The notes: generated by a model from the letters alone, not told the origin. Positions 10,640 through 22,445 are shown, counted from the stretch's first letter. The stretch is DNA of 64,000 bases from Bubalus kerabau (GCF_029407905.1 NC_073628.1:63992501-64056500); one strand, 5' to 3'. Numbers and translations are program-made.

Positions 10640-11014
10640 TAACTAATTTAAGTCAACTTTTAATTAACACAATACTCTTTTATAGGTAGTGCAGATACCA
10701 TAAAACAGTGCTCCCACTTCCTTGCTCCCAGCCCGTAAAAAATTGTTGTCATTCATTTTACTTATCCATAAGCTATGAAAATGCAATGTATTGTTATTAT
10801 TAATTTGAATAAACTGTTCTCTGTTAGATCAAATAAGAATAGGAAAAGTAAATGTTATATTCGTTCTCCAACCATCTCTTTTTGTTTGTGTAAATCCCAA
10901 ACTCTAAAGTTTATTACTTTTTTCTCCCTGATAATTTATTTTTAACATTTATTGTAAGGCAAATCTAGTGGTAACAAATTCATGCAGTATTTATTTGTCT
11001 GATGAAGTCTTTTT
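10640..11014 (-). mobile_element. Ancient L1M (piece 3), upstream region
   Basis: Resembles antisense L1 sequence from the region before ORF2: 'attcattttacttatccata', 'ttattgtaaggcaaatctag', ending at 'ctgatgaagtc', which is taken up again after the younger L1 piece. Confidence 0.5.
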
Positions 11015-11365
11015 TATATTATTTATGTATATATTTTAATTTATTTAATTGGAGGCTAATTACTTTACAATATTGTAGTGAGTTTTGCCGTACATTGGCA
11101 TGAATCAGCGATGGGTGTACATGTGTCCCCCATCCTGCCCCCTTCCCCCTCCCTTCCCATCCCATCCCTCAGAGTTGTCCCAGTGCACCAGCTTTGAGTG
11201 CCCTGCTTCATGCATTGAACTTGGACTGGTGATCTATTCCACATATGGTAATATACATGTTTCCATGCTATTCTCTCAAATCATCCCACTCTTCCCTTTT
11301 CCCACAGAGTTCAATAGTCTGTTCTTTATATATGTGTCTCTTTTGCTGTATCATGTCTTTATTTC
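11015..11365 (-). mobile_element. Ruminant L1 3' end, strongly 5'-truncated
   Basis: Begins with T-rich tail sequence, then 'aattggaggctaattacttt' and the pyrimidine-rich antisense 3' UTR, ending 'tctcttttgctgtatcatg'. Flanks 'gtcttttttatatt' (left) and 'gtctttatttct' (right) look like a degraded target duplication within the older L1M. Confidence 0.88.
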
Positions 11366-11702
11366 TCCTTTATTTTGAAGGATAATTTTGCCAGATATGC
11401 AATATGCTATTCCAATTTATTATTTTTTTTTTCTATCAGTGCTTTAAATAATCCACTCCACTCTTTTTGTTGCATGGTTTTTGAAGAGAAGTCTGATATA
11501 GTTCTCATCCTTATTTCTCTATTGGTAGACTATCTTTGCCCATCTGCATTCTTTTTTTTAATTTTTTTTTTCCATCTATGTTCTTTGTTTATTTCCTATT
11601 CATGTTTGGTTTTCTGAAGTTTGAATAAATTCCTAAGTAAAGTACTCCAAAGTCTGCTAGGGTTGCTGAGCATTATTTCATATAATTTCTGTGATGGCAA
11701 AA
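11366..11702 (-). mobile_element. Ancient L1M (piece 4)
   Basis: Continues the antisense L1M text ('gaaggataattttgccagat', 'gaagagaagtctgatatag') up to the BovB tail at 11703. Confidence 0.55.
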
Positions 11703-12440
11703 GTTCAGTTCAGTTCAGTCATTCAGTCGCGTCCAACTCTTTGCGACCCCATGAATTGCAGCACACCAAGCCTCCCTGTCCATTACCAACTCCCAGAGTT
11801 CACCCAAACCCATGTCCATCAAATCGGTGATGCCATCCAGCCATCTCATTCTCTGTCATCCCCTTCTCCTCCTGCCCCCAATCCCTCCCAGCATCAGAGA
11901 CTTTTCCAGTGAGTCAAATCTTTGCATGAGGAGGCCAAAGTATTGGAGTTTCAGCTTTAGCATCAGTCCTTCCAGTGAACATCCAGGACCGATCTCCTTT
12001 AGAATGGATTGGTTGGATCTCCTTGCAGTCCAAGGGACTCTCGAGAGCCTTCTCCAACACCACAGGTTCAAAAGCATCAATTCTTCAGCACTCAGCTTTC
12101 TTCACAGTCCAACTCTCACATCCATACATGATCAATGGAAAAATCATAGCCTTGACTAGATGGACCTTTGTTGAAAAAGTAATGTCTCTGCTTTTGAATA
12201 TGCTATCTAGGTTGGTCATAACTTTCCTTCCAAGGAGTAAGCGTCTTTTAATTTCGTGGCTGCAATCACCATCTTCAGTGGTTTTGGAGCCCCAAAAAAT
12301 AAAGTCTGACACCGTTTCCACTGTTTCCCCATCTATTTGCCATGAAGTGATGGGACCAGATGCCATGATCTTCTTTTTCTGAATGTTGAGCTTTAAGCCA
12401 ACTTTTTCACTGTCCTCTTTCACTTTCATCAAGAGCATAT
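11703..12440 (-). mobile_element. BovB LINE, 3' end, (AACTG)n-tail lineage
   Basis: Begins 'ttcagttcagttcagtc', the complement of the BovB (AACTG)n tail, followed by the 3' UTR and the C-terminal coding region. It is truncated in the segment just 5' of the YADD-proximal helix region, at about 12440. A 117-codon minus-strand frame (12085-12438) is the BovB C-terminal protein remnant. The next base begins another BovB in the opposite orientation. Confidence 0.95.
12085..12438 (-). pseudogene. BovB ORF C-terminal remnant
   Basis: Encodes a peptide beginning MLLMKVKEDSEKVGLKLNIQ, which is the stretch following the YADD box in RTE reverse transcriptases, and ending in the MYGCESWTVKKAEC region typical of the BovB C-terminus. 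About 117 residues of a protein that is normally near 1,000. The catalytic YADD itself is not included. Not expected to be functional. Confidence 0.9.
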
Positions 12441-12444
12441 GATA

Positions 12445-13840
12445 TTCTAAAAGATGATGCTGTTAAAGTGTGCCATTCAATATGCCAGCAAATGTAGAAA
12501 ACTCACTAGGAGCCACAGGACTGAAAAATGTCAGTTTTCATTCCAATACCAAAGAAGGTCAATGCCAAGGAATGTTCAAACTACCACACAATCACACTCA
12601 TTTCACATGCTATCGAAGTAATGCTCAAAACTCTCCAAACCAGGCCAAGTTCTGCCTTATTCTCTAAGCCAGTTCTGGAACTGAGAACTTCCAGATGTTC
12701 AAGCTGGATTTAGAAAAGGCAGAGATCAAATTTCCAAAATCCTCTGGATCATAGAAAAAGGAAGAGAATTCCAGAAAAGTATCTACTTCTGCCTCACTGA
12801 CTATGCTAAATCCTTTGATTATGTGGAGCAAAACAAACTGTGGAAAATTCTTAAAGAGATGGGAATACCAGACCACTCTACCTGCATCCTGGGAAAGCTG
12901 TATGCAGGTCAAGAAGCAACAGTTAGAACCAGACTTGGAACCCTGGACAGGTTCAAAATTGTCAAAGGAGTATGTCAAGGCTGTATATTGTCACCCCGTT
13001 TATTTAACTTATATGTAGAGTACATCATGTGAAATGCAAGGCTGGATGAAGCACAGTTGGAATCAAGATTTCTAGGAGGAATATCAATAACCTCAGATAT
13101 GCAGATGATACCCCCCTTATGGCAGAAAGCAAAGAGGATCTAAAGAGCCTCTTGATGAAGGTGAAAGAGAAGAGTGAAAAAGCTGGCTTAAAACTCAACA
13201 TTCAAAAACCAAAGATCATGGCACCCAGACCCATTAATTCATGTCAAATAGATGGGGAAACAATGGAAATAGTGACAGACTTTATTTTCTTGGGCTCGAA
13301 AATCACTCCAGATGGTGACTGCAGGCATGAAATTAAAAGACACTTGCTCCTTGGAGGAAAAACCTATGACAAACCTAGACAGCGTATTAAAGAAAGCAGA
13401 AACATTACTAACAAAGGTCCACATAGTCAAAGCTATGTTTTTTCTATTAGTCATGTATGGATGTGAGGGTTGGACTGAGTGCCAAAGAATTTTGTTTTTG
13501 AACTTTGGTGTTTAGACTCTTGAGAGACCTTTGGACTCCAAGAAGATCAACCCAGTCAATCTTAAAAGAAGTCAACCCTGAATATTCATTGGAAGGACTA
13601 ATGCTGAAGCTGAAGCTCCTATGCTTTGACCACCTGATGTGAAGAGCCGACTCATTAGCAAATACCTGATGCTGGGAAAGAGTGAAGGCAGGAGGAGAAA
13701 GGGATGACAGAGAATGAAATATTTGGATGGTATCACTGTCTCAATGGACATGAGTTTAAGCAAGCTCCAGGAGATGGTAAAGAACAGGGAAGCCTAGTGT
13801 GCTGCTGCTGTCCATGGGGTCACAAATGAGTGACTAAACA
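12445..13840 (+). mobile_element. BovB LINE, RT region to 3' end, (AACAAC)-tail lineage
   Basis: Starts within the region just before the RT palm ('gatgatgctgttaaagtg') and runs to 'gagtgactaaacaacaaat'. It carries the RT motif text for GVCQGCILSP and a YADD box (13098-13109). Internal diagnostic 'ctccaggagatgg' and the AACAAC-type tail place it in the second BovB lineage of this window. Its 5' end abuts the antisense BovB ending at ~12440, giving a head-to-head pair. Confidence 0.93.
12823..13466 (+). pseudogene. BovB reverse transcriptase remnant, frameshifted
   Basis: Frame 12823-13032 encodes LYAGQEATVRTRLGT and then GVCQGCILSPRLFNLY, the fingers/palm segment of the RTE RT. The YADD box lies at 13098-13109, outside that frame. 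A second open piece at 13119-13466 encodes the post-YADD helix (LKSLLMKVKEKSEKAGLKLN) through to HVWM. Frames differ and stops separate them, so the protein is broken several times. It lacks the endonuclease domain. Its role in life was RNA-templated DNA synthesis at the target site. Confidence 0.9.
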
Positions 13841-13892
13841 ACAAATACAATGTAGCTCTTGACTTCAACATAATATGATGTAAAAGAAATTT

Positions 13893-14262
13893 CATATATA
13901 TATGGAATTTAGAAAGATGGTAAAAATAACCCTGTGTACGAGACAGCAAAAGAGACACTGATGTATAGAACAGTCTTATGGACTCTGTGGGAGAGGGAGA
14001 GGGTGGGAAGATTTGGGAGAATGGCATTGAAACATGTAAAATATCATGTATGAAACGAGTTGCCAGTCCAGGTTCGATGCACGATACTGGATGATTGGGG
14101 CTGGTGCACTGGGATGACCCAGAGGGATGGAATGGGGAGGGAGGAGGGAGGAGGGTTCAGGATGGGGAACACATGTATACCTGTGGTGGATTCATTTTGA
14201 TATTTGGCAAAACTAATACAATTATGTAAAGTTTAAAAATAAAATAAAATTAAAAAAAAAAT
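13893..14262 (+). mobile_element. L1 (L1_BT-like) 3' end only
   Basis: Starts at 'tatatatatggaatttag' and matches 7633-8000 nearly base for base, through 'aatacaattatgtaaag' and an AAAAT tail. Only the terminal ~370 bp were copied. It lies directly after the BovB pair. Confidence 0.93.
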
Positions 14263-14264
14263 CT

Positions 14265-14744
14265 GTTCATTCCAATCAGACTACTGCCTTTCCTAAGAAT
14301 GATGAATAAAGCAGGAGATGAATGATCAAAAAAAAAAAAAAATAAGAATCCATGCTCTAGTTACTAGCCTCAGCTATGCCATTATTAACTCTATGAACTT
14401 AGATAAACTTTTTAATATATGCCTACTTTTTATATGCTTATATAAAATCAATAGACTGACTTTGATATGTCAGATTGTTCCCAAATTTAAAATTATATAA
14501 TTTTGCACATCTCCTTCAACATTTATAACTAGGAAATCTTCAATTTACTTGTGCCAATATAACATTCTGTTCTACTGTTTTTAGCATTCACAGACAAGTT
14601 TCAGTTATATTTTAACTACATATAGATATTTTTCAGCATATGGCAATCTGACAGCTGAATGTCATTATCAAGTAATGCTTAAATCAGAGATTAATTTAAT
14701 ACATGCTATGTATAAAATGTTTAAAAATTTTTTGAGTGTCCTAC
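14265..14744. other. Unannotated AT-rich stretch
   Basis: Contains an A14 run at ~14328; no recognisable element or gene. Confidence 0.4.
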
Positions 14745-15645
14745 CTTTGGTACCAGCCCAGCAACATAAAGTGTGAGGAGTCCCTCCTGGATGAAAGCCT
14801 TTGTGTGATTTTTCAGGCTATATCATAGGCAATTGCAAAATCTTTACCTGCCTGATGCCTGGGGGAGATTTGCCCCTGCCCCAGACTTGGTATGCAGCCA
14901 ATGTGGGCAGGCTCTGGGAGATGCAGTGGAGGACTCAGGCTCCCCTAGGGTTAAGCTGTTGGTATACTTGTGGTCTTAGGTTCCTCATCTGAAGTCTTTT
15001 CTGGCTCCTCCCCCAAGTCTCTTTTTGTAGCATGGGGATACAGTGGGAAGGGGAAGACTTGAAAACGTATTTCCTTATTCTGACTCAGTACACAGCATTC
15101 TCCACTCCACTCCTAGCCTTCACTCTGTTTCCTCCCCTGACTTCAGTGCTGGAGCCTTTTTTGAGGCTTCATCAATAGTGAGAGCTCCCCAGGTCTGTGC
15201 TGATCCACTTGGCTTTGAACAGTATGCCTTCCACGGAAGAAGTGGAATGTGGGGAGCTGGCGCTTCTCTGGTTTAGAACTTGCTTTATCACCACCATAAG
15301 AGAATCCAAGGCTTATTAATTCTTTCATTTTTGACTTGTTTTTTGGCTACTCTTACACCTGATAGCTCAGCGTTCTCTGTCTCTGTCTCGCTGTTGTCTC
15401 CCTGTCTCTCAACAGCTCAGCTAAGCTTTGATAGTCTGGTGAGATGGGGTGAGTCTGTGGGGTATCCATCCTGCATTTCTTATTTAGGCAAGTGTGGATA
15501 GGAAGGCACCTATGATGCTTAGAAAAATCTCTCATTATTTGTTTGTTTTCTAGCAGATTAACTACACTATTTATTCCTTACTCTGTAATGCTCTAGGTTG
15601 GAACACCAAAGAAGTGGTGGAACGGGACAGAAATAAAGTCAGTCT
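14745..15645. other. GC-richer block of unknown identity (repeat-like)
   Basis: This ~0.9 kb differs in base composition from its AT-rich surroundings. It has 'gatgcctgggggagatttgc', 'gtgggcaggctctgggag', a CT/TC-rich run near 15378 and an 'aataaagtcagtctca' end. Its composition and terminal AATAAA suggest an LTR or an L1 5'-UTR, but I cannot place it. Several 60-90 codon frames cross it on both strands, none with recognisable similarity. A unique exon-containing segment cannot be excluded. Confidence 0.35.
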
Positions 15646-16059
15646 CATTTGTTCTAATAACATGAAGTACATCTTTAAGAAGAAAGGCCTCAGGAACATA
15701 AAAAATAAATTCGTAATGATTGAAAACTGATGGAGGAAACAAATATTTCAAGTAGTGGTGTGATTTCAAATATTTTCATAGTATAGTAATTACTTGAATT
15801 CATATAATATAACCACAAAATAAATTACACAAGACTTTCTCTTCCATTCTGAATAGATTTTCATTTTCTCTGCTGAAACATTTCTGATGACATGGTGCAA
15901 AATATAGATTTAGTTATAGACCTATATATTTTTTTTTGTTATTGACAAAAGAGGCTTTATGATTGTTTTAATATGCTATGTACATTATATTATACATAAT
16001 TTTAAATATATATGTACTACTTTCAAATATCAGCTTCCTACCTCTTGAGCCAGATTACC
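15646..16059. other. Unannotated AT-rich stretch
   Basis: Nothing recognised. Confidence 0.4.
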
Positions 16060-17100
16060 AAAATCTTTTTTAAAAATGTATTTCTCTAAATCTCTTAAGA
16101 ATTTATCATGTATTTACATAACCCAATCTTATAGATTACTAGTTTTTGCAATACTATATAAAATGTTGTAATAACACCTATAATTCTTCTGAAATTTTGC
16201 ATTCTTCATTCAATGTTGTACACAGAAGGCAAATTCATGGTGACACATGAAGCTCATTTAGCTTCAGTGTTTTGTAATATTCCATTGGATGAACAATGTC
16301 TTAATTATTTTTTCTACTATTCTGTATAGATTTGGGAATCAATGTCATTTAACTCCAGAAGATAAGGCTCTCGAGGTGTTTATGCATGTTTACTGGTTGA
16401 AATGGTCAAGACTTTCTCCAGGGTATAAGCCTGCTTGTGTAAATCCTGGGTGTTATACATAGAATGTATGCTTACTCATTTTTAAGGGTTAAGACCAATT
16501 ATCTTCCAGCAACATAAGTTTAATGTACTACAGATTTTTCAGCACTGTGAGATCCCAATGAGCCAAATCTTTGTTAACACTTGCTATTGAAAGACATGAA
16601 ATTGCTTTTTCTTTGTTTTCTTTTGGCGTGAAAGATTTTATGATTATGATTGTAATTTTCGGATTAGCAGTGTCACTCAGGAATCTTTCATGATTATTAA
16701 TCATTCATAGTTCCTCTAATGTTTTACTTCTTTTTGCTTGAATTGTGTCTTTTTCATGGTTGTGATATTTTACTATAATCTAAGCATTTCTTTGCCTGTT
16801 GGAGATGTAACAAGTGTATTCTTTAGCTTGAAGAATTTTTTGTGTCTTTTCTTGATGAAACATAGTTAATTTTAATAAAAAACTTAATTAATGTTTGCTT
16901 TACTTCCTTTTGATAAAATCATTACCTTTAATATGGTCAGAAAGATATACTCTTCTGTTTTCTTTTGAGTATTTTGAAGTTTTGTTGTTTAGAGTTCTTA
17001 ATGCACTTGGAGTAAATTTACCTTTGTGTGGTAGTTATGCTTTTAAATTTGATTATACAGTATCAGTTTATTACTGAGTGACCCATTCTCAGAAATGATT
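16060..17100 (-). mobile_element. Old L1M, ORF2 3' region and 3' UTR
   Basis: Antisense phrases 'cattcttcattcaatgttg', 'gtaatattccattggatgaa', 'ctttctccagggtataag' and 'ttgttaacacttgctattg' follow the order expected for an old L1. Divergence is high and the ends are approximate. Confidence 0.45.
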
Positions 17101-17578
17101 TCAATTCAAAACATTTGAGCATTGTTTTTGACATAGAGTCCTGCTTTGTAACAAAACGGTTTTGAAATTGTCACTCAGATATGCGATAAACTTTACAATT
17201 GATTATAGTCTTTAGAGTAAACAGCATGTCAATAATTTAATTTTGCATATTTTAGAAATAATATCTGTCATATACATTACTAACTACTATGCAGAAAATT
17301 GAAACATGGTTAATCAAATTTAGATTCAGCAATGAGAAAATAAGATATAACTGCTATATGAATTTTGATGTAAATGATTTATACATTTTCCAATATGTAT
17401 GTGTATATAAGTCAATAACCACTCTCTCTCACACACACACACACACATAGACTTATGAAAAAAAAACCCTCTTTCAGTAATTCAAAACTCACATTTTATT
17501 ATTAATGCATTCATCGGTTTTTTAGGAAAGAAATGTATAATATTGATTGAATCAGTATTCCTAAAATTATTATATACT
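17101..17578. other. Unannotated, AT-rich; contains a short (CA)n
   Basis: A (CT)n-(CA)n tract lies at 17423-17447. Otherwise nothing recognised. Confidence 0.45.
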
Positions 17579-17585
17579 AGAGCAT

Positions 17586-17854
17586 GGAGAAGGCAATGGC
17601 ACCCCACTCCAGTACTTTTGCCTGGAAAATCCCATGGACAGAGGAGCCTGGTGGGCTGCAGTCCATGGGGTCGCTAAGAGTTGGACATGACTGAGTGACT
17701 TCACTTTCACTCTTCACTTTCATACATTGGAGAAGGAAATGGCAACCCACTCCAGTGTTCTTGCCTGGAGAATCCCAGGGACGGGGGAGCCTGGTGGGCT
17801 GCCGTCTATGGGGTCGCACAGAGTTGGACACGACTGAAGCGACTTAGCAGCAGC
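17586..17854 (+). mobile_element. Bov-A2 SINE, full dimer
   Basis: Two units and a short (AGC)n tail. Flanked by agagcatgg at 17579-17587 and 17855-17863 (two bases are ambiguous between duplication and element). Low divergence between the units and other copies. Confidence 0.95.
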
Positions 17855-17864
17855 AGAGCATGGT

Positions 17865-18836
17865 TTATGATTGTTTCTTCTTTTCTTTTGTGCTATATAA
17901 ATGTTAATATTCTGTGAAATATCTCTTGTTTAAAGGAATATGAGTTTAGGGAATAGTTTTTTTAAATGTACATTATTATTGCTTTTAAAAAGATAGGCAA
18001 ACCCAACCAAAGCTACAACACTGAATAACTAAAAAATGTAAGCAAAAAGGAGAAGCTTTTATCAAATAATGTAAAGTCAGAATGATTGTTAACATGAACA
18101 AACCCATTGGGGTGAAAAACAGCAGAAGGGAAATGGGCCAATGAAGTTTCATCATGAATCGAGTAGCTTCAGTTTTGGCAGATCTAGTGATATACAAGTT
18201 CCAAAACTGTCCCTCTTTCAGAAACTGGTGGTGCGGAATGAAATGTCACACATTTCTGATTTCCACACTATGCTATTTGAATCTACACACTGCATATTAT
18301 CCTATATAGCACACAGTAAAAACTCAGGATTATAGTAAAAACTCAGGAATGCCTGGTAAAATGAATTTTAATGATGCAAGATTATTCATTGTGAAAAATA
18401 TTCTACTCCATGCTATATTGTAGAGTTGGAAGCTTTTCACTTAGGCAAACAATATTAGACACTACTAGATACAAATAGTATTTTTCAAAATATATTTTAA
18501 AGAAAATATTTCGTCCCAGAGACAAAATTAAAACCTTGTGAGGCTTGAGTAAATGTCATACATATTAATGTATTACTTTGAACATCTCTAAAATAAAACA
18601 TCATGCCCTTGTTGACAGTAATATTCTAAGAAATCCTAATTCCCATCTTAATTGTTCACACATTGTATAATTCACAATTTGTTACTTTTATTTTATTAAC
18701 TTATTGAGTGATTAAATTTTTTATTTTTCCTTAGCATTTATCTTAGGTTATTTTCAGTAAGATGAACAAAGCTTTTGAAAAGAGGATTTCAACATTAAAA
18801 GAATTCTTTCAATATCAGAAGAGAAAGAACCCTCTC
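17865..18836. other. Unannotated stretch
   Basis: No recognisable repeat or exon. At 18314-18348 'tagtaaaaactcagga' is repeated in near tandem. Confidence 0.4.
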
Positions 18837-18995
18837 TTTTTTTAACTTTTTATTTTATATTGAAATACAGTTGATTAACAATATGTTAGTTTCAGGTGTA
18901 GAGAAAAGTGATTCAATTATACATATACTTGTTTCTGTTCTTTTGCAAATTCTTTTCCCATTTAGGTTGTTATGTTGTATTTTGCTAAGACTTTC
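18837..18995 (-). mobile_element. Old cetartiodactyl L1 3'-UTR fragment
   Basis: 'tttatattgaaatacagttg', 'gttagtttcaggtgtag', 'gtgattcaattatac' and 'ttcccatttaggttgttatg' form the antisense 3' UTR of an older L1 class also seen at 22446, 28380 (plus) and 62098. Confidence 0.8.
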
Positions 18996-19023
18996 TTATA
19001 TTTTGAATTCCAATCCATCAAGA

Positions 19024-20028
19024 TGTTGCTGTTGTTTAGTTGCTCAGTCATGTATGATTCTTTGTGACCCCATGAACTGCAGCACACCGGGTTTCCCTGT
19101 CCTTCACTATCTCCTGGAGTTTGCTCAAACTCATGTCCATTGAATCGGTGATGCCATCCAATCATCTCATCCTCTGTCAGTCCCTTTTCCTCCTTCCCTC
19201 AATCTTTCCCAGCATCAGGGGCTTTTCCAGTGAGTCAACTTTTCACATCAGGTGGCAAAAATATTGGAACTTCAGCTTCAGGCTTCAGATCCAGTCCTTC
19301 CAACATTCAGGGTTGATTTCCTTTAGGATTGACTGGTTGATTACCTTGCTGTCCAAGGGACTCTCAAGAGTCTCCTTTTGCACAAAGTTCAAAAATATCA
19401 GTTCTTCAACACTCAGCCTTCTTTATGGTCCAGATCTCACATGTGTACGTGACTACAGGAAAAACTTTAGTTTTGACTATATAGACCTTTGTCAGCAAAG
19501 TGATGTTTCTGCTTTTTAATACATTGCTAGGTTTGTCATAGTTAATTTTTCCCCCCAAAGAGCAGACATCTTTTAATTTCATGGCTGCAGTCACCATCTG
19601 CAGTGATTTGGGAGCCCAAGAAAATTAATTTGGTCACGTTTCCCCATCTATTTGCCATAGAGTGATGGGATCAGATGCCATGATCTTCATTTTTTTGAAT
19701 ATTGAGTTTTAAGCCAGCTTTTTCATTCTCCTCTTTCACCTTCATCAAGAGACTCTTTAGTTCCTCTTTGCTTTCTGCCATAATAGTGGTGTCATCTGCA
19801 TATCTGAGGTTGCTGATATTTCTCCCAGCAATCTTGATTCCAGCTTAAGCTCATCCAGTCCAGCATTTCACATGATGTACTCTACATAGAAGTTAGATAA
19901 GCAGTGTGACAATATACAGCCTTGAGGTATTCCTTTCCCAATTTGGAATCAGTCTATTGTTCCATGTCCGGTTCTAAGTGTTGCTTCTTGACCTGCATGC
20001 AGGTTTCTTAGGAGGCAGATAACATCAA
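19024..20028 (-). mobile_element. BovB LINE, RT palm to 3' end, (AACAAC)-tail lineage
   Basis: Starts 'gttgctgttgtttagttgct', the complement of an AACAAC-type tail, with the diagnostic 'ccttcactatctcctggag'. It includes the 3' UTR, C-terminal region and a YADD box at 19791-19802 (minus). It is truncated after the LYAGQE-equivalent segment near 20025. Frames are interrupted by several stops and indels. Confidence 0.94.
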
Positions 20029-20029
20029 G

Positions 20030-20460
20030 ATACCTGACTATATCAAGTGTTCCTGGTAATGTTTCTTAGCAACTATTACATAAAGCCGGTCTGTTGGCTC
20101 TAAGAACAGTTTCTTTGTGTTATATAGCTCATCAAATACCATATCCAAATTCCAACACTGACCCTAGATTGCAGAGTTAAAGTATTTTTATTGAGATCCC
20201 CTCTCCTCTAGTTTCTGTATTATATCTACTCCAACTTATGTTATAAAAGTTCAATAAAGTGTATTGGGATATATTAAGCATTCATATGTTAATCCATTGC
20301 TTTTTATCTTTCTCTTTGTACAATGTTTCTTCTACTTTGGAGACTTTTCTTTTTTTTTTCTCACCATTTGTAAATTTGGCTAACTGAGATGAAAAACTCA
20401 AAATAAATGACTTTTATAAGCATCTGATTCTTACTAGAAGCAGACAGTCTAAGTCTCTTA
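20030..20460. other. Unannotated stretch
   Basis: T-rich near 20350. No recognisable element. Confidence 0.4.
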
Positions 20461-20461
20461 T

Positions 20462-20665
20462 TTTAAACCAGTGTTTAAGAAATCATGGTGTAGTGACCAC
20501 CAGTGTCTGGATCATCAAGGTCATCTGTCATGAATGCAAACTCCTGGGCTTCACCCAGTCTTATTTCATTACAAGATAGATGATAAGAATAAAAATTTTA
20601 ACAAGCTCTCTGGATGGCTCTGGTGCACAGTTACAGAGCTATTACTTTAAATGTTCTACATGGAA
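20462..20665 (+). mobile_element. MER5-like hAT DNA transposon fragment
   Basis: 'gtttaagaaatcatggtgt', 'gcaaactcctgggcttcaccc' and 'aattttaacaagctctctgg' follow the order of a MER5A-type non-autonomous Charlie element. Diverged and non-coding. Confidence 0.5.
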
Positions 20666-21289
20666 TTGAGCAGAGATTGGTTACAGTGTATAGCAGAAGA
20701 TTTATTTCTTAAAATTTGTTCACCCTCATCATAGAACATATAAGAAACAGATGTTTCTAGTTTTCTTTTATTTTTGTGTTAAAATATTATACAAGACCTA
20801 GAAATTTATTGGTTCTTCAGAATACAAGAGGAGTGAATTTTATATAAAAATTAAAATCTAAAACAAAAAGCAGGTTCATGTGAAATCTTGAAGAATTGTG
20901 TTATAATCACCCTTTGTCAAACAATTAAAGGGAGATAGAAAAAAAGCAGGTTGGAAAGTTAGAAAAGAGATCTTTTAAAAAATATTAATGAGATGGCTTT
21001 CAAAAGAAAGTTTTAACTTATTTTTGAGATTAAGTTAATTAATCTCAAAGGAATTGTTACCTTTTGAAAAAGAGCCAAACCAAAGAATCAGCATTTAAAT
21101 CTCCATTTTGTAAGTGTAAAAGCATGATCACTAACCCCACATCTCCAACAACAACAAAAAATTTCATCTTACTCCCTCAGGATTAATTAGAAAACATTTT
21201 CTAAATTAATTAACTCTTGGATCCTTCTTTTCTGAGCAATTCCTATCTGAAACTTAGCAATTTAAGTGTGTTTTTACATTTTGCCACCC

Positions 21290-21290
<1 letters not shown>
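20666..21290. other. Unannotated AT-rich stretch
   Basis: Nothing recognised. Confidence 0.4.
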
Positions 21291-21291
<1 letters not shown>

Positions 21292-21334
<43 letters not shown>

Positions 21335-21349
21335 TGTGTGTGTGTGTGA
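21292..21349. repeat. (GT)n microsatellite, tail of an antisense Bov-tA
   Basis: About 29 GT units with one 'tctg' interruption. It joins directly to the 3' end of the antisense Bov-tA, so it grew from that SINE's CA-rich tail. Confidence 0.95.
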
Positions 21350-21542
21350 GTTCAGTCATGTCCGACTCCTCTGACCCCATTTACTGTAGTCCACCAGGCT
21401 CCTCTGTCCATCGGATTTCCCAGGCAAGGATACTGGAATGGGTTGCCATTTCTTTCTCCAGGGGATCTTTCTGACCAAGGATAGAACCCATGTCTCCTGC
21501 ATTGTCAGGTGGATTCTTTAGCACTGAGCCCCCAAGGAATCC
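21350..21542 (-). mobile_element. Bov-tA SINE
   Basis: Antisense copy from 'gttcagtcatgtccgactc' to 'actgagcccccaaggaatcc'. Slightly shortened in the BovB half. Its 3' tail is the microsatellite to the left. Confidence 0.92.
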
Positions 21543-21975
21543 TATATATCATACCTTTTCCTGCACAAAGTAATTTTCCAGTAGTCTTTTTCATACATGT
21601 TCATAAAAAGATGATTGTTTTCTATAATCAAAAATAGCCCATTAACTTTGCACTACTATTTAGTCATTATGTTATTATTTTACATTCACTTGATACTTGA
21701 TTTATAATCTTGTCATGGATGTTCACAATTATATATTCAACACACACACTTTTTTTTTTTACTTTAAAAATGTTTTTGGGCATAATTGTGTTCAGTGGAA
21801 AAACAGTTTTAAAAAGTTTGCTGCTTTCAGTATATAGAAGCAGCATATCAGAATGTAAATGCAAATATTATTACATTACTCAAGCTGTGTTTAGTGAAGC
21901 ATTTTCAGAAAACATTATATGTTTGTAAAAATACAATAATCAAATGTTATATAACTGGGCTATTAATGAAACACT
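21543..21975. other. Unannotated AT-rich stretch
   Basis: No recognisable element; 60-70 codon frames on both strands look random. Confidence 0.4.
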
Positions 21976-21986
21976 AGATTTAGGAT

Positions 21987-22187
21987 GGGGCTTCCATTGT
22001 GACTCAGGTGGTAAAGAATCCACCTGCAATGTGGGAGACCTGAGTTCAGTTTTGGGGTTGGGAATATCCCTTGGAGAAGGGAAAGGCTACCCACTCCATT
22101 TTTCTGGCCTGGAGAATTCCATGGACTGTGTAGTCCATGGGGTTGCAAAGAGTCAGATACTACTGAGCAGCTTTCACTTTCACTTTC
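21987..22187 (+). mobile_element. Bov-tA SINE
   Basis: Head 'ggggcttccattgtgactca' to tail 'ctttcactttcactttc'. Flanked by agatttaggat at 21976-21986 and 22188-22198, a perfect 11-bp target duplication. Confidence 0.95.
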
Positions 22188-22445
22188 AGATTTAGGATAA
22201 CAGGATTATTTAATGGAGAGCTTTTCCATATCCTTTGTGAGTTTATAAGCATTGTGAACTCTAAGAAGAGTACTGAGTATCCAGCATTCCTCATAATTAT
22301 TGTGATAAAAGAGAACCCCTCTTGCCCCATAATCTTGCCTTTCTCTTTTAGCACTTTTTAGTTTTCACGTAAAACAAGTTTGGAGAACCCTTGTCTATTG
22401 CCACTATTCTATTCCATATTTTGCACATATTTTCTGATATCTGGC

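Noticed and set aside
11703..13840. Head-to-head BovB pair as one twin-primed insertion
   Set aside because: Both parts contain a complete 3' end with a tail, and the two tails differ in type, so these are two separate elements of different lineages.
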